This document shows, piece by piece, positions 1 to 11,329 of a stretch of 64,000 bases of DNA; within the stretch, counting starts at the first letter, position 1, and each line of letters opens with the position of its first letter. The DNA is from Pseudomonas brassicacearum subsp. brassicacearum (GTDB taxonomy: Bacteria > Pseudomonadota > Gammaproteobacteria > Pseudomonadales > Pseudomonadaceae). Both the position numbers and the translations under genes were made by a program. The notes beneath the pieces are model-generated. The model had not been told where the DNA came from. It saw only the letters and a program-made list of their open reading frames with translations, and ran no database searches. Location of the stretch: assembly GCF_008801605.1 (NCBI RefSeq), contig NZ_VZPJ01000001.1, positions 124,001-188,000 of the forward strand, written 5' to 3'.

Positions 1-55
1 TCCACAAAAAACAGGGTTGCCATGCCTGATTCTGGAACGCGGGAATAAGGGTGAC

Positions 56-69
56 TTGATTTACATCAG
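56..69. promoter_or_regulatory. Anr/FNR box upstream of alcohol dehydrogenase
   Basis: The sequence reads TTGAT-TTAC-ATCAG, one mismatch from the TTGAT-N4-ATCAA consensus bound by Anr in Pseudomonas. It lies about 95 bases upstream of the dehydrogenase start codon. Regulation by oxygen limitation is inferred from the motif and from better copies of the same box in front of the neighbouring stress genes. Confidence 0.6.
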
Positions 70-162
70 AACCAGGGACGCTAAGGTCATACAAGGTGCT
101 TGCTCGATGCCCTGGCGCCGCTCACTGGCATGGCGAGCGCCCATTCACACAGGAGAATGCTC

Positions 163-1146
163 ATGCGCGCCATGGTCCTGCACACGATTGGTCAACCCTT
201 GCAACTGGAGGAACGTCCCCAACCGACGCCGGCCGCCGGGCAAATGCTGATCAAGGTGCAAGCCTGCGGTGTGTGCCGCACCGACTTGCATCTGTTCGAC
301 GGTGAACTGCCCCAGGCCCGGTTGCCTCGGGTGCCGGGCCACGAGATTGTCGGTGAGGTCACCGCCGTTGGCGCGCAAGTTGCCTCGGACTGGATCGGCC
401 GACGGGTGGGCGTGCCCTGGCTGGGGTGGACGTGTGGCGTGTGTGAGTTCTGCCGCTCGGGCCGGGAAAACCTCTGCGACCAGGCGCTGTTCACCGGCTG
501 CCAACTGGACGGTGGTTATGCCGACTACACCGTCGCCGACGCGCGGTTCTGCTTCCCTCTGCCCGATACACTGGAGGCCGCCGAAGCCGCACCCCTGCTG
601 TGTGCAGGGCTGATCGGTTTCCGGGCCTTGCAGATGGCGCAGAACGCCCCTCACTTGGGCCTTTATGGCTTCGGCGCCGCTGCGCACCTGGCGATCCAGG
701 TCGCCGTGGGCCGGGGCCAGCAAGTCTATGCCTTCACTCGCCCCGGTGATGACAGCGGCCAGGACTATGCCCGTTCGCTGGGCGCGACCTGGGCCGGAGC
801 ATCGGACCAGCTCCCGCCACATCTGCTCGACGCCAGCCTGATCTTCGCCCCCGTCGGCGAACTGGTGCCGCTGGCCTTGCAAGCCACCGCCAAAGGCGGT
901 TGCGTGGTGTGCGCCGGCATTCACATGAGCGATATCCCCACCTTTCCCTATCGCCTGTTGTGGCAGGAGCGCAGCGTGCGTTCAGTAGCCAACCTGACCC
1001 GCGCGGACGGCGTGGCGTTTTTCGAGCAGATCCAGCGTACGCCCGTGCATTGCAACGTGACCTGCTACCCATTGGTCCAAGCCAACCAGGCCCTGGAGCG
1101 CCTGAGGAGCGGACAGGTCAACGGGGCTATCGTACTTATCCCTTGA
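163..1146 (+). CDS. Zinc-dependent alcohol dehydrogenase family protein
   Basis: A 327-residue medium-chain dehydrogenase/reductase, expected to oxidise or reduce an alcohol/aldehyde with NAD(P) in the cytoplasm. The N-terminal catalytic domain shows the zinc ligands GVCRTDLH and GHE. A structural-zinc lobe follows with four cysteines (CGVCEFC then ENLC). The Rossmann domain carries GFGAAAH in place of the usual GxGxxG. The start at 163 is chosen because AGGAG lies at 151-155; an upstream in-frame ATG at 100 has no ribosome site and would add non-family residues. An Anr-type box lies upstream. The 3' end overlaps the convergent universal stress gene by 11 bases. The substrate cannot be told from sequence. 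Confidence 0.9.
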   Translation: MRAMVLHTIGQPLQLEERPQPTPAAGQMLIKVQACGVCRTDLHLFDGELPQARLPRVPGHEIVGEVTAVGAQVASDWIGRRVGVPWLGWTCGVCEFCRSGRENLCDQALFTGCQLDGGYADYTVADARFCFPLPDTLEAAEAAPLLCAGLIGFRALQMAQNAPHLGLYGFGAAAHLAIQVAVGRGQQVYAFTRPGDDSGQDYARSLGATWAGASDQLPPHLLDASLIFAPVGELVPLALQATAKGGCVVCAGIHMSDIPTFPYRLLWQERSVRSVANLTRADGVAFFEQIQRTPVHCNVTCYPLVQANQALERLRSGQVNGAIVLIP

Positions 1147-2029
1147 CCGCCAGCACACTGCCCGGCACCGAATACAAGGCGCGTTCTGTCGTGCTGCCAA
1201 TCAAACGCTCAAGACCGGCGCGGTGCACAGTGCCCATCACCACCACGTCGGCCTCGAATTCGTCGATGAACTCACGGATGACCGGCACCGGCAGGCCAAC
1301 GACAAAGTGCCGACGTTCCGCCGGTACGCCACAGCGCTCGGCCAGGCTGATAAACGCCGCATGCAGCGATTCGCGCAGGGCGTCGGCAAAGTCGTCATCC
1401 CAGGCACCGGCCAGCAACGAGGTTTCGCCATTGAAGGCCGGCGACAGGTCGCAGGCATACAGCAGATTCAACGAGGCGTCACATTGCCGGGCCAGCGCGT
1501 CGGCAGTCTGGACGATGTGCTCGTTCAAGGCATTGGCCTCGGGGTCCGAGGGGTCCACCGCCGCCACGACCCGGCGCGGCAAGCCGTGTACCGCCTGGTT
1601 GACCAGATGCACCGGCACCGGACAGTCGCGCAACAAATGACAGTCAAGGGGCGTGGCGAACACGCGCTTGAGCAAAGGTTCGAGGGTGACGTCCTTGATC
1701 AACAGGTCAGGTTGGAACTGCTCGACATAGCGCAGGATGTCCAGCAACGGATGGAGCGTCCACACCACGTGAGTCGTCACATCCAGGCCTTCCTCCTTGA
1801 GCAGCTCCGCCTCTTCTACCATCCAGCGACGGTAGTGGTGCAAATAGCGCTGCACACTCGCTTCGTCGGTTTTTTCACCCCACAAGTGGGTACGCGCCGG
1901 CGGCTGGACGAAAGCGCACAAATGCAGCGCCGCGCCGCTGGCCCGGGCCAGGGCACAGGCCCTGCGCATCGCTGCGGAGGGGTGCAGATCCGGTTCGACG
2001 ATCAATAGCAGACGCTGGTATTGCCCCAT
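1136..2029 (-). CDS. Universal stress protein, tandem UspA domains (UspE-like)
   Basis: A 297-residue protein made of two UspA domains, the length of E. coli UspE. The C-terminal domain ends with VVMGTVHRAGLERLIGST, matching the UspE-type end rather than the strict ATP-binding G2xG9xG motif. UspE-like proteins are linked to survival under energy limitation; in Pseudomonas several are induced by Anr under oxygen starvation. A perfect Anr box lies about 100 bases upstream of the start (2128-2141). It is one of three tandem-domain Usp genes within 5.2 kb, and all three have an upstream Anr box. The exact ligand or partner is unknown. Confidence 0.9.
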   Translation of the reverse strand: MGQYQRLLLIVEPDLHPSAAMRRACALARASGAALHLCAFVQPPARTHLWGEKTDEASVQRYLHHYRRWMVEEAELLKEEGLDVTTHVVWTLHPLLDILRYVEQFQPDLLIKDVTLEPLLKRVFATPLDCHLLRDCPVPVHLVNQAVHGLPRRVVAAVDPSDPEANALNEHIVQTADALARQCDASLNLLYACDLSPAFNGETSLLAGAWDDDFADALRESLHAAFISLAERCGVPAERRHFVVGLPVPVIREFIDEFEADVVVMGTVHRAGLERLIGSTTERALYSVPGSVLAVKG

Positions 2030-2127
2030 CGCACACCTCCATCGGGCAGATCGACTCAGACCCGAAACCTTGCACCGGCCTTTTCCGGCGCGATCTTCAG
2101 CGTGCGCCCATCAAGGCCCCGGACGGT

Positions 2128-2141
2128 TTGATCTGAATCAA
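2128..2141. promoter_or_regulatory. Perfect Anr/FNR box
   Basis: TTGATCTGAATCAA is an exact match to TTGAT-N4-ATCAA. It sits between the divergent Usp (start 2029) and acetyltransferase (start 2276) genes, about 100 bases from the Usp start, and could serve either. Confidence 0.8.
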
Positions 2142-2174
2142 AGGCAGGGCAATCGATGGACGGATACGCGGGCA

Positions 2175-2188
2175 CTGATCCAGATCAG
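2175..2188. promoter_or_regulatory. Second, weaker Anr-like dyad
   Basis: CTGAT-CCAG-ATCAG is symmetric and differs from the Anr consensus at the outermost base of each half. It lies 34 bases past the perfect box, nearer the acetyltransferase gene. It may be a second, weaker site for the divergent promoter. Confidence 0.45.
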
Positions 2189-2275
2189 AATCGATCGCCG
2201 TGGCGGGCGTAGAACAGTACCGAATGCGTAGCTATTTATCGCACCGCACGTGCACATCCGAGGGAGGATCGCACC

Positions 2276-2839
2276 ATGCTTACTGTCAAAGACCACAACG
2301 AACGCGCCGCTGCCCTGTATGCCAGCATCAGTGGCAAACACTGGATCCAGGCACTCAAGGACGGCCGGCATGTCTTGATCCGCCCGCTCAGGGAGCAGGA
2401 CCGCCAGCGCGAATACGACTTCATCATGCGCCTGTCACCGGAGTCCCGGCACATGCGCTTCCTGGCGCAGATCAATGAGCCAGGCGCGGCGCTGCTCGAT
2501 CAATTGATGGATGTCGACTGCAAGACGCACATGGCCTACATCGCCCTGGTCCATGACAACGGCGAGTTGATCGAGATCGGGGTCAGCCGCTATTGCTCGA
2601 CCCAGGAACACGAATGCGAGTGTGCAGTGACGGTCGCCGACCCTTGGCAACACCTGGGGCTGGGGACGTTATTGATGGAGCACCTGATCGACACCGCGCG
2701 TAAAAACGGCTACCGCCAGATGTACTCCGTGGACGCGGCCAGCAATGCCCCGATGCGGGACTTGGCCCATAGCCTGGGTTTTGAAACCCACAGCGATCCC
2801 GACGACACCCGGCAGGTCATCCACCGGCTCTACCTTTAG
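2276..2839 (+). CDS. GNAT family N-acetyltransferase
   Basis: A 187-residue single-domain acetyltransferase. The acetyl-CoA pyrophosphate-binding loop is visible as QHLGLGTLL (Q-x-x-G-x-G) near residue 125, followed by the usual DAASNAPMRDLAHSLGF helix of GNAT C-termini. GGGAGG ends about ten bases before the ATG. The N-terminal ~40 residues resemble the linker of larger acyl-CoA synthetase/GNAT (Pat-like) proteins, which suggests a protein-lysine or small-molecule acetyltransferase, but the substrate is not deducible. It is divergent from a Usp gene across a region with two Anr-type sites, so it is probably expressed under low oxygen. Confidence 0.85.
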   Translation: MLTVKDHNERAAALYASISGKHWIQALKDGRHVLIRPLREQDRQREYDFIMRLSPESRHMRFLAQINEPGAALLDQLMDVDCKTHMAYIALVHDNGELIEIGVSRYCSTQEHECECAVTVADPWQHLGLGTLLMEHLIDTARKNGYRQMYSVDAASNAPMRDLAHSLGFETHSDPDDTRQVIHRLYL

Positions 2840-2850
2840 CTCCGGACGCC

Positions 2851-2877
2851 GCGCGAGGCCTTGGTATGGCCTCGCGC
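2851..2877. terminator. Hairpin between convergent genes
   Basis: GCGCGAGGCC (2851-2860) and GGCCTCGCGC (2868-2877) form a perfect 10-bp stem with a 7-base loop. It lies between the convergent acetyltransferase and Usp genes. No T-tract follows on either strand, so it is a possible bidirectional terminator rather than a certain one. Confidence 0.5.
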
Positions 2878-2890
2878 AGCGTTGCTCCAA

Positions 2891-3802
2891 TCACACTTGC
2901 GGCTTGATCGCCAACACGCTGCAAGGCGCCCGTTGCAGCAGCAGCTCGGCGGTGGTGCCCAGGCGCTTGTCCAGGCCACGATGCTCCGTGGTGCCCATGA
3001 CGATGACATCGATCTGGTGATCGCTGGCGAACGTGCAAATGCTGTTCAGCGGCGCCCCTTCGATGAAGTGGCGCTGCTGCGGTGCAACCCCATGCCGTTC
3101 GGCCAGGGACTCGAACACCTCATGCTGTGCCTGGCCCAACGCTTCATAGAGCCCGGTGGCCAGGGGCAGCGCACCAATGCCCATGTCCGAGGCGTAGACA
3201 GCCGTCCAATCGAAGGCGTGCAGCAACTCGACCTGGGCGTTGCATTGTTCCGCCAGTTTGACCGCGGCGTCGACGATCTGGTCGTTGAATACCAGGTCCT
3301 GATCCTCGCTGCGCAGCACGTCGACAATCGCCAGGATCCGCCGAGGCCGCGGGTTACGCGAATCCGTGACCAGATGCACTGGCACCGGGCAGTCACGCAG
3401 CAAGCGCCAGTCCAGGGGCGTGAAAAACACCCGCTTCATCGCCGGTTCCGGCTGCGCATCCTTGATGATCAACGCCATCGGCATCTCCTTGACGTATTGC
3501 TGCAAGGCTTGGAAGGCATCCTTGCTCCAAACCACCTCGCAGGTCACCTCGACGCCGTGCCGGCGCGCCAGTTCGGCCTGTTGCCACAGCCAATGCCGGT
3601 GGGTTTCCAGATAACCCTCACGCGCTTGCTTGACCTGCTCCGGGGCGAACAGACCGGCCACCGAGAGCAACTCCAGGTAGTCGAACGCCACGATGTGCAG
3701 GGGCAGGTCCAGCGCCAGGGCCAACTCGGTGGCGCGGTCGAACGCCGGCGTACGGATCATGGCGTCAGGCGCCACTAGCAATAAACGTTGAGTCTGGGAC
3801 AT
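2891..3802 (-). CDS. Universal stress protein, tandem UspA domains
   Basis: A 303-residue protein with two UspA domains; the second ends VIVMGTTEHRGLDKRLGTTAELLL then CSVLAIKP, the standard Usp C-terminal strand. I start at 3802 (MSQTQRLLLV) because GAGGTG precedes it at the right spacing; an in-frame ATG five codons upstream has none. A perfect Anr box lies 76 bases upstream (3878-3891). It is a paralogue of the Usp genes at 1136 and 5411. The role is inferred to be protection or metabolic slowing during oxygen or energy limitation. Confidence 0.9.
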   Translation of the reverse strand: MSQTQRLLLVAPDAMIRTPAFDRATELALALDLPLHIVAFDYLELLSVAGLFAPEQVKQAREGYLETHRHWLWQQAELARRHGVEVTCEVVWSKDAFQALQQYVKEMPMALIIKDAQPEPAMKRVFFTPLDWRLLRDCPVPVHLVTDSRNPRPRRILAIVDVLRSEDQDLVFNDQIVDAAVKLAEQCNAQVELLHAFDWTAVYASDMGIGALPLATGLYEALGQAQHEVFESLAERHGVAPQQRHFIEGAPLNSICTFASDHQIDVIVMGTTEHRGLDKRLGTTAELLLQRAPCSVLAIKPQV

Positions 3803-3877
3803 GGAACACCTCGGCACGTGGCGACAGCCACTTAAAGGATTGAAGGTTCCAGAATGAACATATGCCAGGGACGGGAC

Positions 3878-3891
3878 TTGATCTTTATCAA
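3878..3891. promoter_or_regulatory. Perfect Anr/FNR box
   Basis: TTGATCTTTATCAA is an exact TTGAT-N4-ATCAA match. It lies 76 bases upstream of the Usp start at 3802, between that gene and the 3' end of the DUF4010 gene, so it can only serve the Usp gene. Confidence 0.8.
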
Positions 3892-3902
3892 ACGGCCATC
3901 AT

Positions 3903-5153
3903 TCAGGCTGACAAACTCGGGAGCAACAGCCCCACCCACATTGCCAGCGTTATCAGCACCTGGCCGGGAATTACATACGCGGCAAACCTCCGTCCGCCGC
4001 TGAGCCAGGCCACCACGCACTTGCTCAGGGAGTTGCTGCTAAACGCGATCAAGATCGGCACGGCGACGCCGTCGAAGGGCAACAACCCGCCCTTGGCCAG
4101 GGAAGCGATGGAAGCTGTCGAGGCGTGGGCGTCGAGCAACCCGCTGAAAATCGCGGTGACGGTCACCCCGGCCTGGCCAAACGCATCGAGCATTGCCGAC
4201 GAGAGGACGGTGATAGCGGTCATCGCCAGGACCATCGTCACCGCCAGCTTGAGGCTGAAGGCACCGCCATGCTTGATGGGCTCATCGGCCCGCGCCCTTG
4301 GGCGGGGAAACATCAGCACGCCGGCGTAGAGCAATACCATCAGCATCCCGCACAACAGCGGGCCCCACATCCAACGCAACAGCGCGGGGTCGACGGCCGT
4401 GAGGATCAGGCCCATTTGAACCACCGTCGCCAGGTTGGATAACACTGCCGCGGCGCTCACCACCTTGAGATTGATCGGGTCTTTGGCCGCGATGCCACCC
4501 ATGGTCGCGACCGTCACCGTGGCGGAGGCGAATCCAGAGGCAATCGCACTGAGAGCGTAGCCATAGCGGGTCCCCAGGGTTCGAACCGCGACATGCCCCA
4601 GTGCACCCACCGCCATCAGCATAACGGTGAGCGTGCACAGGTTGCGCAGGTTGATTGCGTCATAAGGTCCGAGGAAGCGATCCGGCGCCAGCGGGAGCAC
4701 GACCAGCGCGGCGATCAACAGCACCAGGCCATCGCGCATCTCGGTAGCGGTCAACTGCTTGCGGGCAAAGTGGTGCAACGCCTGGCGGCTGGCGAGCAGC
4801 CCGGCCATCACCACCCCAATCGCGGTCGCCAGGCCCGGGGCGCTCGCACAGAGCGCGCCCAGTGCCAATACCGCGAACAAGGCCACCTCGCTGGTAATCC
4901 CGGGGTCCTTGTCGAGGTTTCGCCAATAGGCCACGGTCACCAAAGCGCCCAGGGCAAGGGTCATGCCCCCCAGTAACAGGGGGCCGCCCGCCTGGACCGC
5001 CAGGTAGCCGAGCACGGACGTGATGGCGAAGGTGCGCAAACCGGCGAAGTCGCGCCGGTCGCCCTCGCCTTTGCGTCGTTCGCGCTCAAGCCCCACCAGC
5101 AGGCCGATTCCCAGCGCGGCGGCGGCATTGGCGAAGGCCAGGGTTTCAGTCAT
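3903..5153 (-). CDS. MgtC/DUF4010 family integral membrane protein
   Basis: A 416-residue protein made almost wholly of hydrophobic segments. The N-terminal third carries the MgtC/SapB-type signature (GIGLLVGLERERRKGEG) and the rest matches the DUF4010 architecture: repeated alanine/leucine-rich helices and a conserved FSSNSLSKCVVAWLSGG near the C-terminus. I start at 5153 (MTETLAFANA), preceded by AGGGAG; an in-frame ATG 31 codons upstream would add a polar, arginine-rich extension. The transported substrate or partner is unknown; MgtC relatives are linked to magnesium limitation and inhibition of ATP synthase. It sits among Anr-box genes, but no box is clearly its own. Confidence 0.8.
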   Translation of the reverse strand: MTETLAFANAAAALGIGLLVGLERERRKGEGDRRDFAGLRTFAITSVLGYLAVQAGGPLLLGGMTLALGALVTVAYWRNLDKDPGITSEVALFAVLALGALCASAPGLATAIGVVMAGLLASRQALHHFARKQLTATEMRDGLVLLIAALVVLPLAPDRFLGPYDAINLRNLCTLTVMLMAVGALGHVAVRTLGTRYGYALSAIASGFASATVTVATMGGIAAKDPINLKVVSAAAVLSNLATVVQMGLILTAVDPALLRWMWGPLLCGMLMVLLYAGVLMFPRPRARADEPIKHGGAFSLKLAVTMVLAMTAITVLSSAMLDAFGQAGVTVTAIFSGLLDAHASTASIASLAKGGLLPFDGVAVPILIAFSSNSLSKCVVAWLSGGRRFAAYVIPGQVLITLAMWVGLLLPSLSA

Positions 5154-5301
5154 GGTTACGGCTCCCTGGCACTGTCTGCGGTTGTCACTCAATCCAGCGG
5201 TCCGAGCCGGCTGCGCTCGTGCCCTGGGGCGACTGATCATGCTCAAACATAGCGCGATTGCCTCGCCGTTGCCGCCTTCAATTCAACGCTTTGCAGCGTG
5301 T

Positions 5302-5315
5302 TTGATGCAAATCAA
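5302..5315. promoter_or_regulatory. Perfect Anr/FNR box
   Basis: TTGATGCAAATCAA is an exact Anr consensus match, 96 bases upstream of the Usp start at 5411. It is well placed to drive the Usp/ATPase/methionine-rich-protein operon. Confidence 0.8.
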
Positions 5316-5410
5316 GTTAGCGAGCTCCATGGCGCTCATGATCAATGACAGACACCACGCCGCGCGAAACCTCGTCCGGCGCCAACAGGTCCTTGCCCGG
5401 GAGGTTTGTC

Positions 5411-6334
5411 ATGTCTACGCAATCACGCTTGATGCTGGTCGTCTCGCCACTGATGGAACACAGCCCGGCGTTCGACCGGGCTGCCGCACTGGCCAAGGCC
5501 GAAGGCGCGGCGCTGCACATCGTCGCTTTTGACTACCTCGAAGGCCTGGCCACGGCCGGCCTGGTCAACGAGCAGGCGCTGGAGCAGATGCGCCTGGGCT
5601 ACATCGAGCGCCATCGGCAGTGGCTGGAAGAACAGGCCAGGCCCCTGCGCAACCTCGGTATCGAGGTCACGACAGAAGTGACGTGGGTCGAGCGCCCCTT
5701 GCAGGAGATCCTGGTCCACCTCAAGGAAGCGCCTATGGATGCGCTGATCAAGTCGGTGGACCCCGAGTCGTGGTTTTCCCGACTGATGTTCACGCCGCTG
5801 GACGTGCATCTGCTGCGCGAATGCGAGGTTCCACTGCACTTCGTCAACAAGGTCACCCACGCCCGTCCGCGCAAGATCCTGGCGGCCATCGACCCGTTCC
5901 ATCAGGACGGCCGCTACGAAGGCCTCAATGATCGGATCCTGAGCGAAGCGAACAAGCTGGCCACCAGCTGCGACGCGACGCTGGAAGTCATCTACGCCTA
6001 TGACCTTTCGTCCATCACTGCCGCTGAATACGGCTTTGGCAACGGTTCGATGTTCTTCTCCTCGACCCTGGCCCGCCAGCTCTACGAGTCCCAGGGTGCG
6101 GCCTTCGATGCACTGGCCGAACGCAATGGCATCGCCCCGGACCAGCGACGCATGATCATGGGTGACCCGGCCAAGGTGCTGGCGAGCTACGCCGCGTCCC
6201 ATGACATTGATGTCATCGTCATGGGGCGCGTGCGCTATGGCAGCCTGGACAAGCTGATCGGCAGCACCGTCGAAGGCCTGCTGTACAAGATGCCCTGCAG
6301 CCTGTGGGTGATTGCGCCGCAGCAAGTTGGCTGA
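5411..6334 (+). CDS. Universal stress protein, tandem UspA domains
   Basis: A 307-residue protein with two UspA domains and the C-terminal motif VIVMGRVRYGSLDKLIGSTVEGLL, closer to the ATP-binding type than the other two paralogues. The start at 5411 (MSTQSRLMLVV) follows GGGAGG; an in-frame ATG at 5345 is less likely because it leaves no ribosome site. It is first in a probable operon with the cation ATPase 59 bases downstream. A perfect Anr box upstream suggests induction under oxygen limitation. Confidence 0.9.
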   Translation: MSTQSRLMLVVSPLMEHSPAFDRAAALAKAEGAALHIVAFDYLEGLATAGLVNEQALEQMRLGYIERHRQWLEEQARPLRNLGIEVTTEVTWVERPLQEILVHLKEAPMDALIKSVDPESWFSRLMFTPLDVHLLRECEVPLHFVNKVTHARPRKILAAIDPFHQDGRYEGLNDRILSEANKLATSCDATLEVIYAYDLSSITAAEYGFGNGSMFFSSTLARQLYESQGAAFDALAERNGIAPDQRRMIMGDPAKVLASYAASHDIDVIVMGRVRYGSLDKLIGSTVEGLLYKMPCSLWVIAPQQVG

Positions 6335-6393
6335 GGCAGACCTGCGCAGATGGCCTGTAGAACAACCGCTCCGTACCCACAGGAACGCGGCTG

Positions 6394-9141
<2,748 letters not shown>

Positions 9142-9184
9142 CGATCCCGCTCCCCCGCTCCACCAGCCTGCAAGGAACTGAACC

Positions 9185-9670
9185 ATGAACGCACCCAGAC
9201 TCGCCGCCCTCGCTCTGACCGCGGTGTTTTTCCCCACGCTGACCTTTGCCCAGCAAGCCACCGACGCCGCCAAGGCGCCCCAGTCGTCGATGAGCGTCGA
9301 GCAATTCGATCAGCAGATGGCGACGGCCCAGGAAAACCTGAAAAAAATGCAGGAACAGATGACCCAGATCCAGAACACCAGCGATCCGGCGCAACGCCAG
9401 AAACTCATGCAAGAACACCAGGCCTCGATGCGGCAAAGCATGCAGATGATGAATGGGATGATGGGGTGTTGCGGAGGTGGCATGATGGGCGGCCACATGA
9501 AGGGAAACGGCCCGATGATGGGTTGGAAACAAATGGGCAACCACTATTCCCAGATGACGCCCGAGCAGATGAAGCAGCACCAGTACATGATGGACAGGTA
9601 CATGGGCATGCAACAGATGATGATGGAGCAGATGATGCAACAACAGCAAATGAGCCCGCCAGCTCGCTAG
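9185..9670 (+). CDS. Methionine-rich secreted protein, possible metal binder
   Basis: A 161-residue protein with a clear signal peptide (cleavage probably after TFA, residue ~22). A glutamine-rich helical stretch follows (residues ~35-85), then a C-terminal half extremely rich in methionine, with clusters such as MMNGMMGCCGGGMMGGHMKG and MMMEQMMQQQQM. Methionine, histidine and cysteine clusters of this kind bind Cu(I)/Ag(I) in periplasmic proteins, but I cannot assign it to a named family. It is 43 bases downstream of the P-type ATPase and ends before a strong terminator, so it is the last gene of that operon. Metal binding is inferred from composition. Confidence 0.75.
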   Translation: MNAPRLAALALTAVFFPTLTFAQQATDAAKAPQSSMSVEQFDQQMATAQENLKKMQEQMTQIQNTSDPAQRQKLMQEHQASMRQSMQMMNGMMGCCGGGMMGGHMKGNGPMMGWKQMGNHYSQMTPEQMKQHQYMMDRYMGMQQMMMEQMMQQQQMSPPAR

Positions 9671-9692
9671 GCCGGCCTCCAGGACTGCCCCC

Positions 9693-9725
9693 ACTCACCT
9701 GCCGCGTCGGCAGGTGAGTTTTTTG
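9693..9725 (+). terminator. Rho-independent terminator
   Basis: A perfect 11-bp stem (ACTCACCTGCC, 9693-9703; GGCAGGTGAGT, 9709-9719) with loop GCGTC is followed by six T bases. It ends the Usp/ATPase/methionine-rich-protein operon on the plus strand. Confidence 0.92.
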
Positions 9726-9762
9726 ATCACCGTCCGGCCATCGCCGGGCTTCTCGTCAGGCC

Positions 9763-10050
9763 TCAGTGCAAGAACTTCAACCCGCCGGCAAGCGCAAGTG
9801 CCCCCAGGCAGGTCCAGCCCGAGAACATCCTTCGCCAGACAAGCCTGCGCGGAATGAACCCCACCCCTCTTACAAAGGCCACGCTCATGGCGATGAACAA
9901 TGCCGTTGCCAGCGCATGGTCGGCTTTCCCATCCGGCGCCGTCATCAGTGGCGGGTAGAGCGTACAGGCCAACATGATCGTCACCGCGACGGCCAGGCTC
10001 AGCCGATGCAGCCGTGACGAGGGCTGCACGTCAGCGACATCCGGCGTCAT
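9763..10050 (-). CDS. ybgE: Cyd operon protein YbgE-like
   Basis: A 95-residue protein with three predicted membrane segments, the size and position of YbgE in cyd operons. The start codon overlaps the cydX stop (ATGA), so it is translationally coupled. The function of YbgE proteins is not settled; they accompany the cytochrome bd oxidase and may help assembly. Sequence identity to E. coli YbgE cannot be judged by eye, so the call rests on operon position, size and topology. Confidence 0.65.
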   Translation of the reverse strand: MTPDVADVQPSSRLHRLSLAVAVTIMLACTLYPPLMTAPDGKADHALATALFIAMSVAFVRGVGFIPRRLVWRRMFSGWTCLGALALAGGLKFLH

Positions 10051-10169
10051 GGCTGCGCCTCGTCACGGTCACTCATGGCTCGTCCTGCCTCGTTCTCACC
10101 CCACATTGCATTGAGTATCGCCAGCAGCAGTGCGAAACCGACTCCCAGCATCCAGGCGAAATACCACAT
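10047..10169 (-). CDS. cydX: Cytochrome bd oxidase small subunit CydX
   Basis: A 40-residue protein beginning MWYFAWMLG, the conserved CydX opening, with one transmembrane helix and the typical GENEAGRAM tail. CydX stabilises the heme b595/d site of the bd oxidase. It starts 23 bases after cydB and its stop overlaps the next start by ATGA. It is too short for most gene finders, but the family match is clear. Confidence 0.92.
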   Translation of the reverse strand: MWYFAWMLGVGFALLLAILNAMWGENEAGRAMSDRDEAQP

Positions 10170-10192
10170 ATTGCTTTACTCCTCTGTCGACA

Positions 10193-11329
10193 CTAGTACG
10201 CCGAATGTTCGTTGGCCTTGATCTGGGTGGCCGTGACCTTGCCGCGCATGACGCGATACGCCCAAGCGGTATAGATCACGATCAATGGCATGAAGAACAA
10301 CGTGGCCCAGAACATGATGGCCAGGCTCAGGTGACTGGAAACACTGTCCCACACGGTCAGGCTTGCCGCTGGCATCGATGACGACGGCATGACAAAGGGG
10401 AACATCGATACCCCTGCCGTACTGATGACGCCCACCACCGCGAGCGAAGACGCAACGAACGCGCAAAGGGTACGGCGCCTCATCAGCAACAGCGCCGCAC
10501 CGGCTGCGCCGGCCAGTCCAAGCGCGGGCAGCAGCCACAACCAAGGATAGCGACCATAGTTGGCCATCCAGGCCCCCGCCTCCCTCACGACCGACTTGCC
10601 GAGAATGTCAGGCAACCCGGCGGTATCCACGAGCGACGTGATGCGATACCCCTCGATCCATTGCAGCCAGATACCCGCTATGACGAACGAACACACCAGC
10701 ACGATGGCAGCGCCTAACGCGCCTTTGATCGCCCGGGACTGAATCCCACCCTCGGTGCGATGGGCCAGGTACGTGCCCCCCTGCAGCGTAATCATGGCGC
10801 TGCTGACCAGGCCGGTCAGCAGCGCGAAAGGGTTGAGCAACTGCCAGAAGCTGCCGGTGTACGTTGACACCAGGTACTCATTGAAGTGGAACGGTACGCC
10901 CTGCAACAGGTTGCCAAATGCGATGCCGAACACCAGCGGCGGCACGGCCCCACCCACGAAAAGCCCCCAATCCCAGGTACTGCGCCACATCGGATGGTGG
11001 ATCTTGCTGCGGTAGTCGAAACCCACCGGGCGGAAGAACAACGCCCAGAGCACCAGGATCATCGCCCAATAGAATCCGCTGAATGCAGTGGCATAGACCA
11101 CCGGCCATGCGGCGAACAACGCGCCACCGGCCGTAATGAACCAGACCTGATTGCCATCCCAATGCGGCCCCACGGTGTTGATCACGACACGGCGCTCCAT
11201 GTCATTGCGACCCACGAACGGCAGCAGCGTGCCGACGCCCATGTCGTGGCCATCCATGATGGCGAAACCTATCAGCAGGACGCCGACCAGCGCCCACCAG
11301 ATGATCTTGAGCGTGAAGTAATCAAGCAT
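10193..11329 (-). CDS. cydB: Cytochrome bd ubiquinol oxidase subunit II
   Basis: A 378-residue polytopic membrane protein with the CydB signature start (MLDYFTLKIIWWALVGVLLIGFAIMDGHDMGVGTL) and about nine helices. It pairs with CydA to form the quinol oxidase that reduces O2 to water at high affinity. The start overlaps the cydA stop by 8 bases. Full length for the family (E. coli 379). The operon order cydP-A-B-X-ybgE is the usual proteobacterial one. Confidence 0.97.
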   Translation of the reverse strand: MLDYFTLKIIWWALVGVLLIGFAIMDGHDMGVGTLLPFVGRNDMERRVVINTVGPHWDGNQVWFITAGGALFAAWPVVYATAFSGFYWAMILVLWALFFRPVGFDYRSKIHHPMWRSTWDWGLFVGGAVPPLVFGIAFGNLLQGVPFHFNEYLVSTYTGSFWQLLNPFALLTGLVSSAMITLQGGTYLAHRTEGGIQSRAIKGALGAAIVLVCSFVIAGIWLQWIEGYRITSLVDTAGLPDILGKSVVREAGAWMANYGRYPWLWLLPALGLAGAAGAALLLMRRRTLCAFVASSLAVVGVISTAGVSMFPFVMPSSSMPAASLTVWDSVSSHLSLAIMFWATLFFMPLIVIYTAWAYRVMRGKVTATQIKANEHSAY

